Assembly (NCBI GenBank): GCA_949825045.1
Contig: OX463822.1
Span: forward strand, 3,477,001-3,541,000
Length of the DNA: 64,000 nucleotides
DNA from: Argyresthia goedartella
Lineage: Eukaryota > Arthropoda > Insecta > Lepidoptera > Argyresthiidae
Direction of reading: 5' to 3'
In this document: piece by piece, positions 49,289-58,881 of the stretch
Numbering within the stretch: the first letter of the stretch is position 1
Layout of the letters: each line of letters opens with the position of its first letter
Program-made: the position numbers and the translations under genes
Notes under the pieces: generated by a model
Seen by the model: only the letters and a program-made list of their open reading frames with translations
Database searches by the model: none
What the model was told of the DNA's origin: nothing

Positions 49289-51816
49289 TGTATTGTTTAT
49301 AGTATATATTACTCGTAGCACTTATAGAGTTTTATTTTACGCGCAGGTCTTTCTCCGCTCAACCATCACCTTAACTACGCATCATGGTTTGCTGGAAGAA
49401 ATTTCTTGTTAGAGATAAGCTCACCGTTGTACATGTTTTTTTTTTCTATTATAAGATAAGTTCAATGGCACACTTGAAGAGGTCTTCAAAACCTTGGCAG
49501 CATCATGGCAAAATAAGGGGATTGTCGTTGGCGAGAGAAGGCTACACAACATCCGCTTCGCCGACGATATTGTCCTGTTTGCTCCATCGGCTGCGGAACT
49601 TTTGCTGCTAAAGACTTTGCTACAGGAACTGAGCACGGCAAGCCTTGAGGTTGGACTAATGATGAATCGGTCAAAAACTCAACTGATGACCAACGGCGCA
49701 AAGCGTAAGGTAGTTATTTCTGGGCGTGAGATTCACTATGTCGACGAGTACATCTACTTGGGCCAGATAGTATCCTTCGAATACAGACAGGACAAGGAAA
49801 TCGAAAGACGTACTTCGAATGCCTGGAAGAGCTTCTGTTCCATGAAAGAGCTAATGAAGGGCAGCCTTCCTCTGTCCCTGAAGCGCTAACTCGTCGACAT
49901 GTGCATCCTGCCCATCCTAACCTACGGCGCACAAACATGGTCGATGACCGAGCAATCGAAGTCCAAACTCAAGGTTTGCCAGCGAGCGATGGAGCGCAGT
50001 ATTTAAGGTGTAAAACGAATAGAACACCGTACTGCGCTCCATAACTGGCATCGCAGATGTGGGTGTGCAGAACGCCAAACTGAAGTGGAGCAAGGCAGGC
50101 CATGTGTGTCGAATGCACCCAGACAGGTGGGCGAGGATAGCCACTGAATGGGTGCCTATAGACGGATACCGGCGCAGAGGAAGGCCCAGAAGGAGATGGC
50201 GGGACGACCTGGACACGTTCCAACCAGAGTGGGTCGATCTAGCTCTGACTAGAGATGTGTGGGCTCAAAATGGGGAGGCCTTTGCCCAGCAGAGGGACAC
50301 AATATAGGCTATGTAAACAAAAAAAAAAAAGTTATCTGTATGTCTGTTTTGTGTAGCACAATAAAGAAATTACTCGGCCCCGGGGCTTGGTCCTACCTGA
50401 CTAGCATTACCATTAGCAGGTGCCTTCTGCAAGCTGGTCGTAGTGTGGGCCACTGAACTAAATTTTGTGAAAGTTTATGATGTAAATCCCTTAACATAAT
50501 CTTACCAATATACTTGTAAAATTGTAACTTGTTGATTTGTGAAACAAGCTTCGGAAATGACTGGGATCTAGGCTGCACGAGCAGGAATTTAACCTGTCCT
50601 GTCCTTTGTACGATACAGTCAATATCGTGCGCAAAGTAGTGAGCTATTGTGGATAAACTCAATAATCCCTTCATGCATGTAAATAAAGGGAATTAAAACA
50701 AGAAAACTTTTGGGTGGTATTGGTGCCTTCATCGTCTGGTGTTAACACGCTTGCCATGCAGTAAATGCTGTTTTAGGTACCGGTTGACCAAGTACAGTCT
50801 CGGTAATGCACTATGGGCGAAAATTTAGTAACTAAAATGTAAATAAATTATTAAATGTCAAAACCTTAACAATAACTCACGAAACTTTTTGTTCACTAAA
50901 TAACTCCATGATCAAAGCAGGCATTTTTGGCAGGAAATGCACGAAAATCAATGATCTTAATATTTACAGACTACTGCGTGGTTTTTTAATGAAATATTTG
51001 GTTTGACGATTAGTACTCTCAATAGTTCGCTAATATGTCACTTATGTTGCCATTTTTTATAGAATTTCTAGATACCTTTGATAGCGAACATTTTTGCAAA
51101 AAAAAGTTTATGCTTAGCTTTAACCAATGATATAAAAGTATATCAACACGTGATGAACAATATCGTGAGGAACTCATCATATCTCCATAGGTGATGGGGA
51201 TTAGATGCAATGCAATAGACGTTTCGGAATTGTACTTTTCCCCGATATTTTAAACCTGATTAGTCATAAAATTCTAATGAAAAAACAAACTCCTTGTTCA
51301 GTTAAAGAATAAATTATATCGCTTTACTTAATTGACCGAGCGAGCGAAGCATCCAGTTTCGAGATTGGCCGAAAATGCCTTTGCCCGTCTGTCTGTACTC
51401 GCCTACAGGTCGCATTTTTCATCAAAATGGGCATACAAGTTGCTTGGTTTATTTATTTTTTTAGTCGATCGCGATTTTTATTGGGTGGAAAATAGGGGGT
51501 AAGGGGGTAAGTTTGCTGTAGCGTTATTTATAGAAGCATTGGAATCAAATTTGAGAGGCATACTAAGGACTTCATTTTACACAAGAAGTTGCGAAAAAAT
51601 ATACAAAAGGAGGAGTGGATGGGGAAGCACTTCCAGGTATTTTCGACCCCCCTGTAACTATGACGTTGTTAAAGCTAGACACTTGAATTTTCTGTGACTA
51701 ATATGCCACATTTAAAAAGGTTAATTCAGTTAGAAACGTCAGCCGTTCAAAACTTTGTCAATGTGTCACTGACTGACTCATCATCAATCATTAAAATTCT
51801 AATGTACTGGTACTAG
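49289..51816 (+). repeat. Segmental duplication, copy 1, first part
   Basis: It matches 58860-61212 in the same orientation with few differences, and its first kilobase matches 57868-58860 inverted. It includes an RTE fragment (49450-50330) and about 1.4 kb of non-coding DNA. The continuation of the match is at 54062-54782. Differences include a 20-base stretch at about 50797-50816 that is absent from copy 2. Confidence 0.92.
49450..50330 (+). pseudogene. RTE-clade reverse transcriptase fragment, copy 1
   Basis: 5'-truncated just before FNGTLEEVFKTL. 49494-49889 reads LHNIRFADDIVLFAPS (catalytic FADD), LEVGLMMNRSKTQLM and EYIYLGQIVSFEYRQD. A TAA at 49887-49889 replaces a codon that is Lys in the other copies. 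The frame then continues (LVDMCILPILTYGAQTW). A frame change near 50050 leads to 50059-50307 with the RTE tail (LKWSKAGHVCRMHPDRWARI; RRGRPRRRWRDDLDTF). A poly(A)-like run ends it at about 50319-50330. It is a different RTE family from that at 21797-23003. Confidence 0.88.
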
Positions 51817-53198
51817 TGTACCGGCACCAGGCTAAGGTCGTAGCCGCCGCTATCAGTAGCTATGATCGTCTATTCTATCTATCCCAAAATGAGAGGACCC
51901 GATTCAGCTGCAAGATTTGTAAGTAAGAATGATAAGTCTGAATTTCTCGTTCGTTGAGAAATCCGTTAGGCGTACAATAGTCGAACGAAGTTTGGTTCAG
52001 GAAGTTACAGTTTCAAGTTAGACAGAGAAAGCATATATGTCCGCGAGCCGGTAATTCACATCAGTCAGCGGTGTATTGCGCCAGAACGATCGTTGTTATA
52101 TTTTATGTGATGGCACCATCTGGTTTTTGTATATATGAGCGCATTGGAACATCTTTTGTTTTAGTTTTAGTTTTAGTTTTAGTGATCGACCACAGTTTAT
52201 AATATTTGTTTGTGATATCGTATAGATATCCGTCGTAGTTTTACGACGTGAGTACTCAATGATATTTCATGTGCTCGCTAGTAGCGGCTTGTGGTGGTTC
52301 CAATTATATATTTGGTTCACGGCAATAACGATCCGAAAAGACCGGTTTACACAATTGCGATTTGAGTTCCGAAATGGGTTCTGAACTAGCGGTTACCTCA
52401 AAAGGTCCGTAACGTTTTGAAACCTTCAACTCTGCGCAATTTGAGCTGGATGTTATCGAAACGCAAGCATTATTGTTTTAGGATATCTAACCCACACCAT
52501 AGCGAAGTGCATAGTTCGATAAATACCGAACTATGAATTCCACTAGCCGCAGCACGTCCTGGGCTGAGCCAAATCATATATACCGACTCAACTTACACAT
52601 TAGACATCCAGCGAAATTTACATTTAATTTAAAAATGCAACTTGAATCCAATCTGACCCAAGGCAATGCAAAACACCTACCCGGACCTAAACAATGAACT
52701 TTAGACTGTAAATTGATCTCTTCGCGCGTCCCCGATAACACTCAAATGTCAAAATATCAACAGGATATGTTATCTGTGTTGACACCGGTTTAACTTTGTT
52801 CTGAATTTGTTATTTCCATCCGCGGAACCTCATCGATCAAACAGTCTCCCTATGCCCTGACAACCTAGGTTTAGCCGCAACTAAACTCCTGTCTAGCCTA
52901 GTCTAAAAACCTAGTGTTATACCACGTCCATTATCGACACCACTCGAAAATGGTTGAGTTTGATTTGAATGTGCTTGAATGTTTAACGACTGTGTGTGTG
53001 GGAATTACAAAACTCGCTACCCGAAAGAATGAGGAGAGGATTAGCCCGCGAATATCCTAAGAGCCAATCCAGGAACCCTATGGTGAAGGAAAAAGGAATT
53101 TAGGGTCGCTCCAAGCCCAGACTCAGACTCAGATAAATTGACTTAAAAGTTCTTTCCTAACGACCCAAGGATAGTTTTGGAATTAGGGGGTAGGTTGA

Positions 53199-53235
53199 TA
53201 TAAAGGTAGGAACCGAGGTATATCTCGGCGCTTCA
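53199..53235 (+). promoter_or_regulatory. Core-promoter-like TATA and initiator, plus strand
   Basis: TATAAAGG at 53199-53206 with a TTCAGAC initiator-like word at 53232-53238, 36 bases downstream. No coding frame follows directly. It faces the minus-strand pair at 53358-53394. Confidence 0.25.
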
Positions 53236-53357
53236 GACACTCACGAAAACCCACTGAAACTCCGCAATCACAAATTCGTATAGTTCTGACGCGTAACACG
53301 GCAGACAAAACTGTTTAGAACTCGTGAAGACGACTGTCACAGTAGCTAGACGCTGAG

Positions 53358-53394
53358 ACTGAATGCCCTCCCCTCTCAAACTCTGGTATTTATA
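53358..53394 (-). promoter_or_regulatory. Core-promoter-like TATA and TCAGT initiator, minus strand
   Basis: On the minus strand TATAAATA (53394-53387) is followed by TCAGT (53362-53358), the arthropod initiator word, 34 bases downstream. About 110 bases further, TTC|GTGAGT at about 53246 could be a splice donor. The presumed first exon has no ATG, which would suit a 5' UTR exon. Confidence 0.35.
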
Positions 53395-54061
53395 CGCCTC
53401 ACATGTCTGAAAAAATGGCGTCCTTTGCGAATACGCTCTGCCCAAGCGAAGCTTCTTATCACTAACTACACAGGGTCCAATTTCAACCATGCCATGCAGA
53501 TCCGCCGTTCTACAAATTGTGTGTACGCATATTCACTATGATCAACCGTAGGTTATCACTCAAATCATTTGGTACTGCCGATACACAGAATCTGTTGATC
53601 GCTGACCAATAAAAGCTTGTTGCGATTAATTAAGCATACCCGACCGCTAGCTGCGCGTAGCAAAGACCTACCAGAATGATATTCAAACCAGCGGTGTCAG
53701 ACCCTCCATCTCATACCTCAATCGCAATTGTATATTTGCAATCTACATAATAGCTTTCTCCGTATCGTTCCATAATAACCTTTCATTATTTAGTTATTCA
53801 TAATTTTATTCAACGCGCAGCCAAATCGGCTCTGATCTCTACACATCTCGCAGGAATGCGACAAAAAACTTGACCTGAACTGAAATTCCACGAATGAACC
53901 CACGCGTCTTTTTTTTTGCGAACTTTGCCAGTAAGCAACGCAAAACCCCCAAACGTTATCTGAACCGATTCTCGTATTCAAAACAGCGCGGCGTTGGGCT
54001 AGCCCTCTATCACGCAGAATGAAGTATCTAATGTACCGACTCTCGTGTACCATTACACTAG

Positions 54062-54782
54062 CATTACTAAAAAGCCTGGAATTTTAAACAAGCGAGGTCT
54101 ACTATTCTCTCAGAACCACTGGTACTAATACGACCATTATACTTTTTGATGAAAATGTCACATTGCGGCATAAATTTAAAGAAAATAATTGAATACGTTG
54201 TTTAATAAGGTAGTCCAATAAATCTAGAAAAGTGTCTTAAGCTGAGCCTATTTCAACAAAAACGTTGGACAAATCAGAATTGTATTTTATAAAATCAATT
54301 TTGTGTAAAAAGTCACATTAATATAAGTATTTGATAGATCTCGCGATAATAAAGCTCTGTTCCTCACCCTTCGCGACAAAAACGTCAACCATAGCTCACA
54401 GTAACATCGAAAGATAACTGTTTCACAATATCATCTTGTTGTTTTTACACAAGGTTGTTTTTAGTCCGAATACTACACCAGCTGATGCCCGCTTAATGTG
54501 TAGGGACACGGACATAGCAGGAAGGTCTGACTCTTGGGCATGGGTGACTCCATTTTTTTTCCCCTCCAAAAAAAACGATAAGCCCCCCGGTGCTCGGCAT
54601 GCTATGGGTGCTGGTGAGGCCTCACGAATGGTGGACATATCGCTCTTCTTCGTGAACATTCGAGAATAGCACTGTGGCGTGGTTACTGATTTGGAGCGCG
54701 CTCCTAATACTTTGTGAACGCCCAAATACTAAGCATTGAACAAACTGTGAATATTTAGAACCATGTTTAGAATATACAGGTA
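54062..54782 (+). repeat. Segmental duplication, copy 1, second part
   Basis: It matches 61213-61920 closely, with an 18-base indel near 54430 and scattered substitutions. The match ends at CAGGTAG (54776-54782), where LINE G sequence begins. A frame on each strand (about 54423-54725) is partly shared between copies, but indels shift it, so it is not under coding constraint. Confidence 0.88.
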
Positions 54783-55260
54783 GCAACCACCACCCTCTAC
54801 AAGGGCTGCATCAGCAAAACGGGCAAAACATCGGTAATTTTCCTGCCCCATCGTCGTAAAGCTGACCAGACGATCGAAGCGGGAAGAATTAGTAAAAGAG
54901 GCGAAGACAAGGAAAAACTTATTCATAAACGAACGCCTTACACGAGAAAACCGGCAGTTATTTCGTGAAAGCCGAGAAAGAGCTAAAAACAACGGATTTC
55001 AATTTTGCTGGCTTAAAAACGGCATCATATCCGTTCGAAAATATGAAAAGGCTCCAGTGCACCAGATCCGTTCGTTCGCTGACATCGACGAAACAATGGG
55101 ACCAGCCATCAAGACCCGCACCATCGCACCAACAGAAGAGATCCCACAGAACAACAACTCAACCTCCGTCATCACCCCAAATGAATCCATCGAACTGGCT
55201 CAGCATGACGAAAAAGTCCCTTTGTCGATATTTCCCTATGAATGTACAAACTCCCGCATG
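54783..55260 (+). pseudogene. LINE G ORF1 C-terminal part (FP-like domain)
   Basis: The best frame reads basic residues around HKRTPYTRKPAV, then (54935 on) LTRENRQLFRESRERAKNNG-like wording, FCWLKNGIISVRKYEKAPVH, and 55057-55260 HQIRSFADIDETMGPAI and a polar tail. A frame change near 54970 splits it. The segment matches the end of FP-type ORF1 proteins: a final Phe/Trp-rich strand followed by IRSFADID. The N-terminal domains are missing. Confidence 0.65.
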
Positions 55261-55490
55261 TCATTTTTTACCTACATAATAATCTATAATTTATGTATTC
55301 TTATATTTATTGAAGGCGCTTCACGTAGACATCATCACTGCTCATTAGACACATACATAATACTCCCTTTAATTATTTAATTAATAACCAAAGCTCATCT
55401 TTACCAATTACAACAACACATAAATAACTTAAACACCCCTGTGGCACTTATGTACAAGTACAACCGACTATTCCCACCAGATATTACCTC

Positions 55491-57868
55491 ATGGAGAGCC
55501 TTTCATACGATCTAGATAACACTCACGAGACACCGTACCACTTTGTAGAGTTACCAGAAAGTTGTAAAAACCTATTAAGCGAGCATACTAATCTAAAAAT
55601 CCTAAACTTTAACATAAGAAGCATCAATCACAACATTAATTATTTCAGTGTTTTGCTTGGTCGCTTGAATACTTACTTTGACGTCATAATTCTCACAGAA
55701 TGCTGGCTCAATGAAAACACCATTATTCCCACGATCGAAACAACAGCTTCACCAGCTCAACTAACCACATAAACCAGGCCAGCGGTGTGGTGGTGTACTA
55801 CCGTAATGACCGCGAGACCCACGTACAAGAACCGAAATTTCGAGAGGCTAACTGCGTGATTCTAGAAATAAAAAACTGCGCGACAATTCTGGCTGTTTAC
55901 AGATCACCGAGCTACAAAAAATTTCAATGCTTCAACGTAGATCTAGAAAATACGCTTCATGGACTGGGCAGCAAACAAAACGTCATTCTTGCAGGTGATA
56001 TCAATATCAACACGATAATGGGCTCCGTTACGACCGACGACGAGGGCCCCACCAACTACCTGTGTTTGTTATCTGAGTTTGGTCTAAAACCCTCAATAAC
56101 AAAGCCGACTAGAGGAAACTCATGCTTAGATCATGTCTTTGTCCTCACGAGTACGAATGCTGTAGGATTGATTTGTAACTCAGATATAACGGACCACATG
56201 GTAGTGATAGTCGCAATAGCAGGCAAGCGTCCCGACAAGAGCCAAAACCGTATAAAAACTAGGCTAGACCACGATGCCATACTCTGTGAACTACAGAAAG
56301 CTGAATGGACCCGAATAACTGAGTCGTCGTCAACATCCGTGGCTGCAGAATTATACACGAAAACCCTGGAAAACATCGTTGCCAATCATACCGAAAAATT
56401 CACAGTCAGCAGATCGAGATTCAATATGAAACCGTGGATTACACCGGGACTGATGAGGTGCATTAAACACCGAGATGCACTACACCTAAAAACAAAAAAA
56501 AAACCCAAAGATGAGACAGCAAAGCTCATATACAGTAGATACAGAAACTACTGCAACGATCTTCTGCATAGAACAAAGCACGACTACGAACAGCAACAAC
56601 TAAACCAAAACACAGTCAACCCAAAAAAACTCTGGGAAACAATCAAAAATATATGCTACACATGCAAAGGAAACCCCCCACCCTCGGAACTTCTAAAAAT
56701 AGACGACGACGCCACAATTCCTCTCAATAAATGTAACGAATACATTACTTCCGTCGGCTCCTCTCTAACGAACACTATACTAAACAACACAGGTGAGACT
56801 GAAAACTCCTTAACCTCAAAAACAAAGACAGAAAAAGGACCAAAGGGCTCCTTATTTCTCAAACCGACAGACGAGAACGAAATTTGAGCAATCATTGCAG
56901 GACTGGCGGACAACAAAGCACCGGGAATGGATGGTATTGGAATAAGCCTAACAAAAGCTACTGGATTGTGCGTTGCTACACCTCTAGAACACATATACAA
57001 TCTCAGTCTCTCATCAGGGCAGTTTCCAGAGGTTTGGAAATCAGCGGTAGTCGCACCCATACATAAAAGCGGTCATAAAAACAACCCCGCCAACTATCGC
57101 CCGATTTCCTTACTATCGGTGTTTGCAAAATTGTTCGAACGAATAGTAAACAAAAGACTAGTCGACTATCTGGAAACAAACAATTTTCTCTTCCAGCAAC
57201 AATTTGGTTTCAGGAGAGGCATGTCCACCGCAGACGCTGTCAGTGCACTGACCAAACGGGTCACCAACTTCCTAGACAGGGGCGAGCGATGCATTGGAGT
57301 CTTCCTAGACTTCGCTAAAGCGTTCGATACCGTGTCCGTCCCTGTCTTACTTAAGAAACTGGAAGAACTTTGTGTGAGAGGCGTGGCCTAGAGTGGTTCG
57401 AGAGCTATCTGACTAGCAGAACTCAACAAGCCAAAATTGGAGACCTGAAAAGCGACCTGAAGGGCATCTCTTTTGGGGTCCCACAGGGCAGCATTCTGGG
57501 TCCAACACTGTTCTTAGTGTACCTGAACGACATAGGAGTTCTAAATAGTAATAATGTCCACCTTCTCTGCTACGCCGATGACACGGCCCTGATAATTAAC
57601 GACAAAGACTGGAGAGGTGCGTACGCTAGGACAGAGACAGCCATGAGAAACGTTCACTCTTGGTTTAACCAAAACCTGCTAACACTAAATGCCGAAAAAA
57701 CAAAATACATCTGCTTTTATAAAACAAGAGCATCAGCTCCGCCTTCGACACCAACCATCTCCATACACCACTGTAGGATGACGGGCAACAATCAGTAAAA
57801 TGAGGCAACCTGCTCATGTCCTGCTATACACAGAACTCAATCTATGCGATATCTAGGCGTATCTAAGC
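55491..57868 (+). pseudogene. LINE G ORF2 (endonuclease + reverse transcriptase), four breaks
   Basis: It starts at ATG 55491. 55491-55772 carries LNFNIRSINHNINYF and VIILTECWLN. After a frame change at about 55740-55790 the second piece (to 56887) carries ILAVYRSPSYKKF, LAGDININT (the GD block), CLDHVFVLTS and SDITDHMVV, then a basic linker (RFNMKPWITPGLMRCIKHRD). A TGA at 56885-56887 lies in frame before the reverse transcriptase (LADNKAPGMDGIGI; NYRPISLLSVFAKLFERI; GVFLDFAKAFDTVS). A frame change at about 57375-57390 leads to FGVPQGSILGPTLFLVYLND and the catalytic CYADDTALI. A stop at 57796 follows. Sequence ends at RYLGVS. Confidence 0.85.
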
Positions 57869-58860
57869 CCCGGGGCTGAGTAATTTCTTTATTGTGCTAC
57901 ACAAAACAGACATACAGATAACTTATCTTTTATTTTTATTTTTACATAGCCTATATTGTGTCGCACTGCTGGGCAAAGGCCTCCCCATTGCGAGTCCACA
58001 CATCTCTAGTCAGAGCTAGATCGACCCACTCTGGTTGGAACGTGTCCAGGTCGTCCCGCCATCTCCTTCTGGGCCTTTCTCTGCGCCGGTGTCCGTCTAT
58101 AGGCACCCATTCAGTGGCTATCCTCGCCCACCTGTCTGGGTGCATTCGACACACATGGCCTGCCTTGCTCCACTTCAGTTTGGTGTTCTGCACACCCACA
58201 TCTGCGATGCCAGTTATGGAGCACAGTACGGTGTTCTATTCGTTTTACACCTAAAATATCCAATGCTCGCTGGCAAACTTTGAGTTTGGACTTCTGTTGC
58301 TCGGTCAACGGCCAAGTTTGTGCGCCGTAGGTGAGGATGGGCAGGATGCACATGTCGACGAGTTTGCGCTTCAAGGACAGAGGAAGGCTGCCCTTCATTA
58401 GCTCTTTCATGGACCAGAAGCTCTTCCAGGCATTCGAAGTACGTCTTTCGATTTCCTTGTCCTGTCTGTATTCGAAGGATACTTTCTGGCCCAAGTAGAT
58501 GTACTCGTCGACATAGTGAATCTCCCGCCCATCAATAACTACCTTACGGTTTGCGCCGTTGGTCATCAGTTGAGTTTTTGACCGATTCATCATTAGTCCA
58601 ACCTCAAGGCTTGCCGTGCTCGGTTCCTGTAGCAAAGTCTTTAGCAGCAAAAGTTCCGCAGCCGATGGAGCAAACAGGACAATATCGTCGGCGAAGCGGA
58701 TATTGTGTAGCCTTCTCTCGCCAACGACAATCCCCTTATTTTGCCATGATGCTTCCAAGGTTTTGAAGACCTCTTCAAGTGTGCCATTGAACTTATCTTA
58801 TAATAGAAAAAAAAAACATGTACAACGGTGAGCTTATAATATATACTATAAACAATACAT
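57868..58860 (-). repeat. Inverted arm of the duplication
   Basis: The reverse complement of the first kilobase of copies 1 and 2. It runs from the CCCCGGGGCTT word (57868) to the palindrome centre (58860). It lacks about 110 bases between the palindrome and ATAAGCTCACC that copy 2 has. With 58861-59820 it forms a long inverted repeat with almost no spacer. Confidence 0.93.
57930..58800 (-). pseudogene. RTE reverse transcriptase fragment, inverted copy
   Basis: The minus-strand frame from 58758 to 58111 is open for 215 codons: LHNIRFADDIVLFAPSAAEL, LEVGLMMNRSKTQLM, EYIYLGQKVSFEYRQD, LVDMCILPILTYGAQTW. A frame change near 58200 leads to the tail piece 58199-57951 (VCRMHPDRWARIATEWVPID, RRRERPRRRWRDDLDTF). 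This is the most complete of the three copies: it retains both the N-terminal stretch lost from the plus arm and the Lys codon that is a stop in copy 1. Confidence 0.88.
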
Positions 58861-58881
58861 GTATTGTTTATAGTATATATT
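58838..58881. repeat. Perfect 44-bp palindrome at the inversion centre
   Basis: Arms 58838-58858 and 58861-58881 are exact reverse complements (AATATATACTATAAACAATAC and partner) around a central AT. Copy 1 at 49290 has only the right half. It therefore marks the point where the inverted copy was joined. Confidence 0.97.

Larger units (their letters stand above)
51817..54056. mobile_element. 2.24-kb segment present in copy 1 only, flanked by ACTAG
   Basis: Copy 2 (61208-61212) has a single ACTAG where copy 1 has ACTAG at 51812-51816 and 54057-54061, with 2240 bases between. That is the pattern of an insertion with a 5-base (ACTAG) or 4-base (CTAG, then the element is TG...CA) target duplication. 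A deletion between two ACTAG words in copy 2 would look the same. The segment has no reverse transcriptase or transposase frame. It contains a (TTTTAG)4 run (52159-52182), TATA-like elements and several splice-donor-like words. No long terminal repeats, direct or inverted, were found by eye. Possible types are a solo LTR, a non-autonomous element or host DNA. Confidence 0.5.
54783..57868 (+). mobile_element. LINE G (FP-type ORF1), truncated at both ends
   Basis: ORF1 C-terminal part, intergenic spacer, ORF2 endonuclease and most of the reverse transcriptase. It stops within the MRYLGVS block at 57868, where the inverted duplication begins (AAGCCCCGGGGCTGAG). The 3' UTR and tail are therefore missing, which points to a rearrangement and not to normal LINE truncation, which removes 5' ends. 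The family is as for LINE 1 at 2085-6680. Confidence 0.83.

Noticed and set aside
52159..52182. (TTTTAG)4 as a telomere-like repeat
   Set aside because: The insect telomere repeat is TTAGG. This is a four-unit run with a different word.
54423..54725. A frame shared by both duplication copies, suggesting a conserved gene
   Set aside because: Indels between the copies shift the frame, and similarity is equally high in non-coding parts, so the sharing reflects duplication and not selection.
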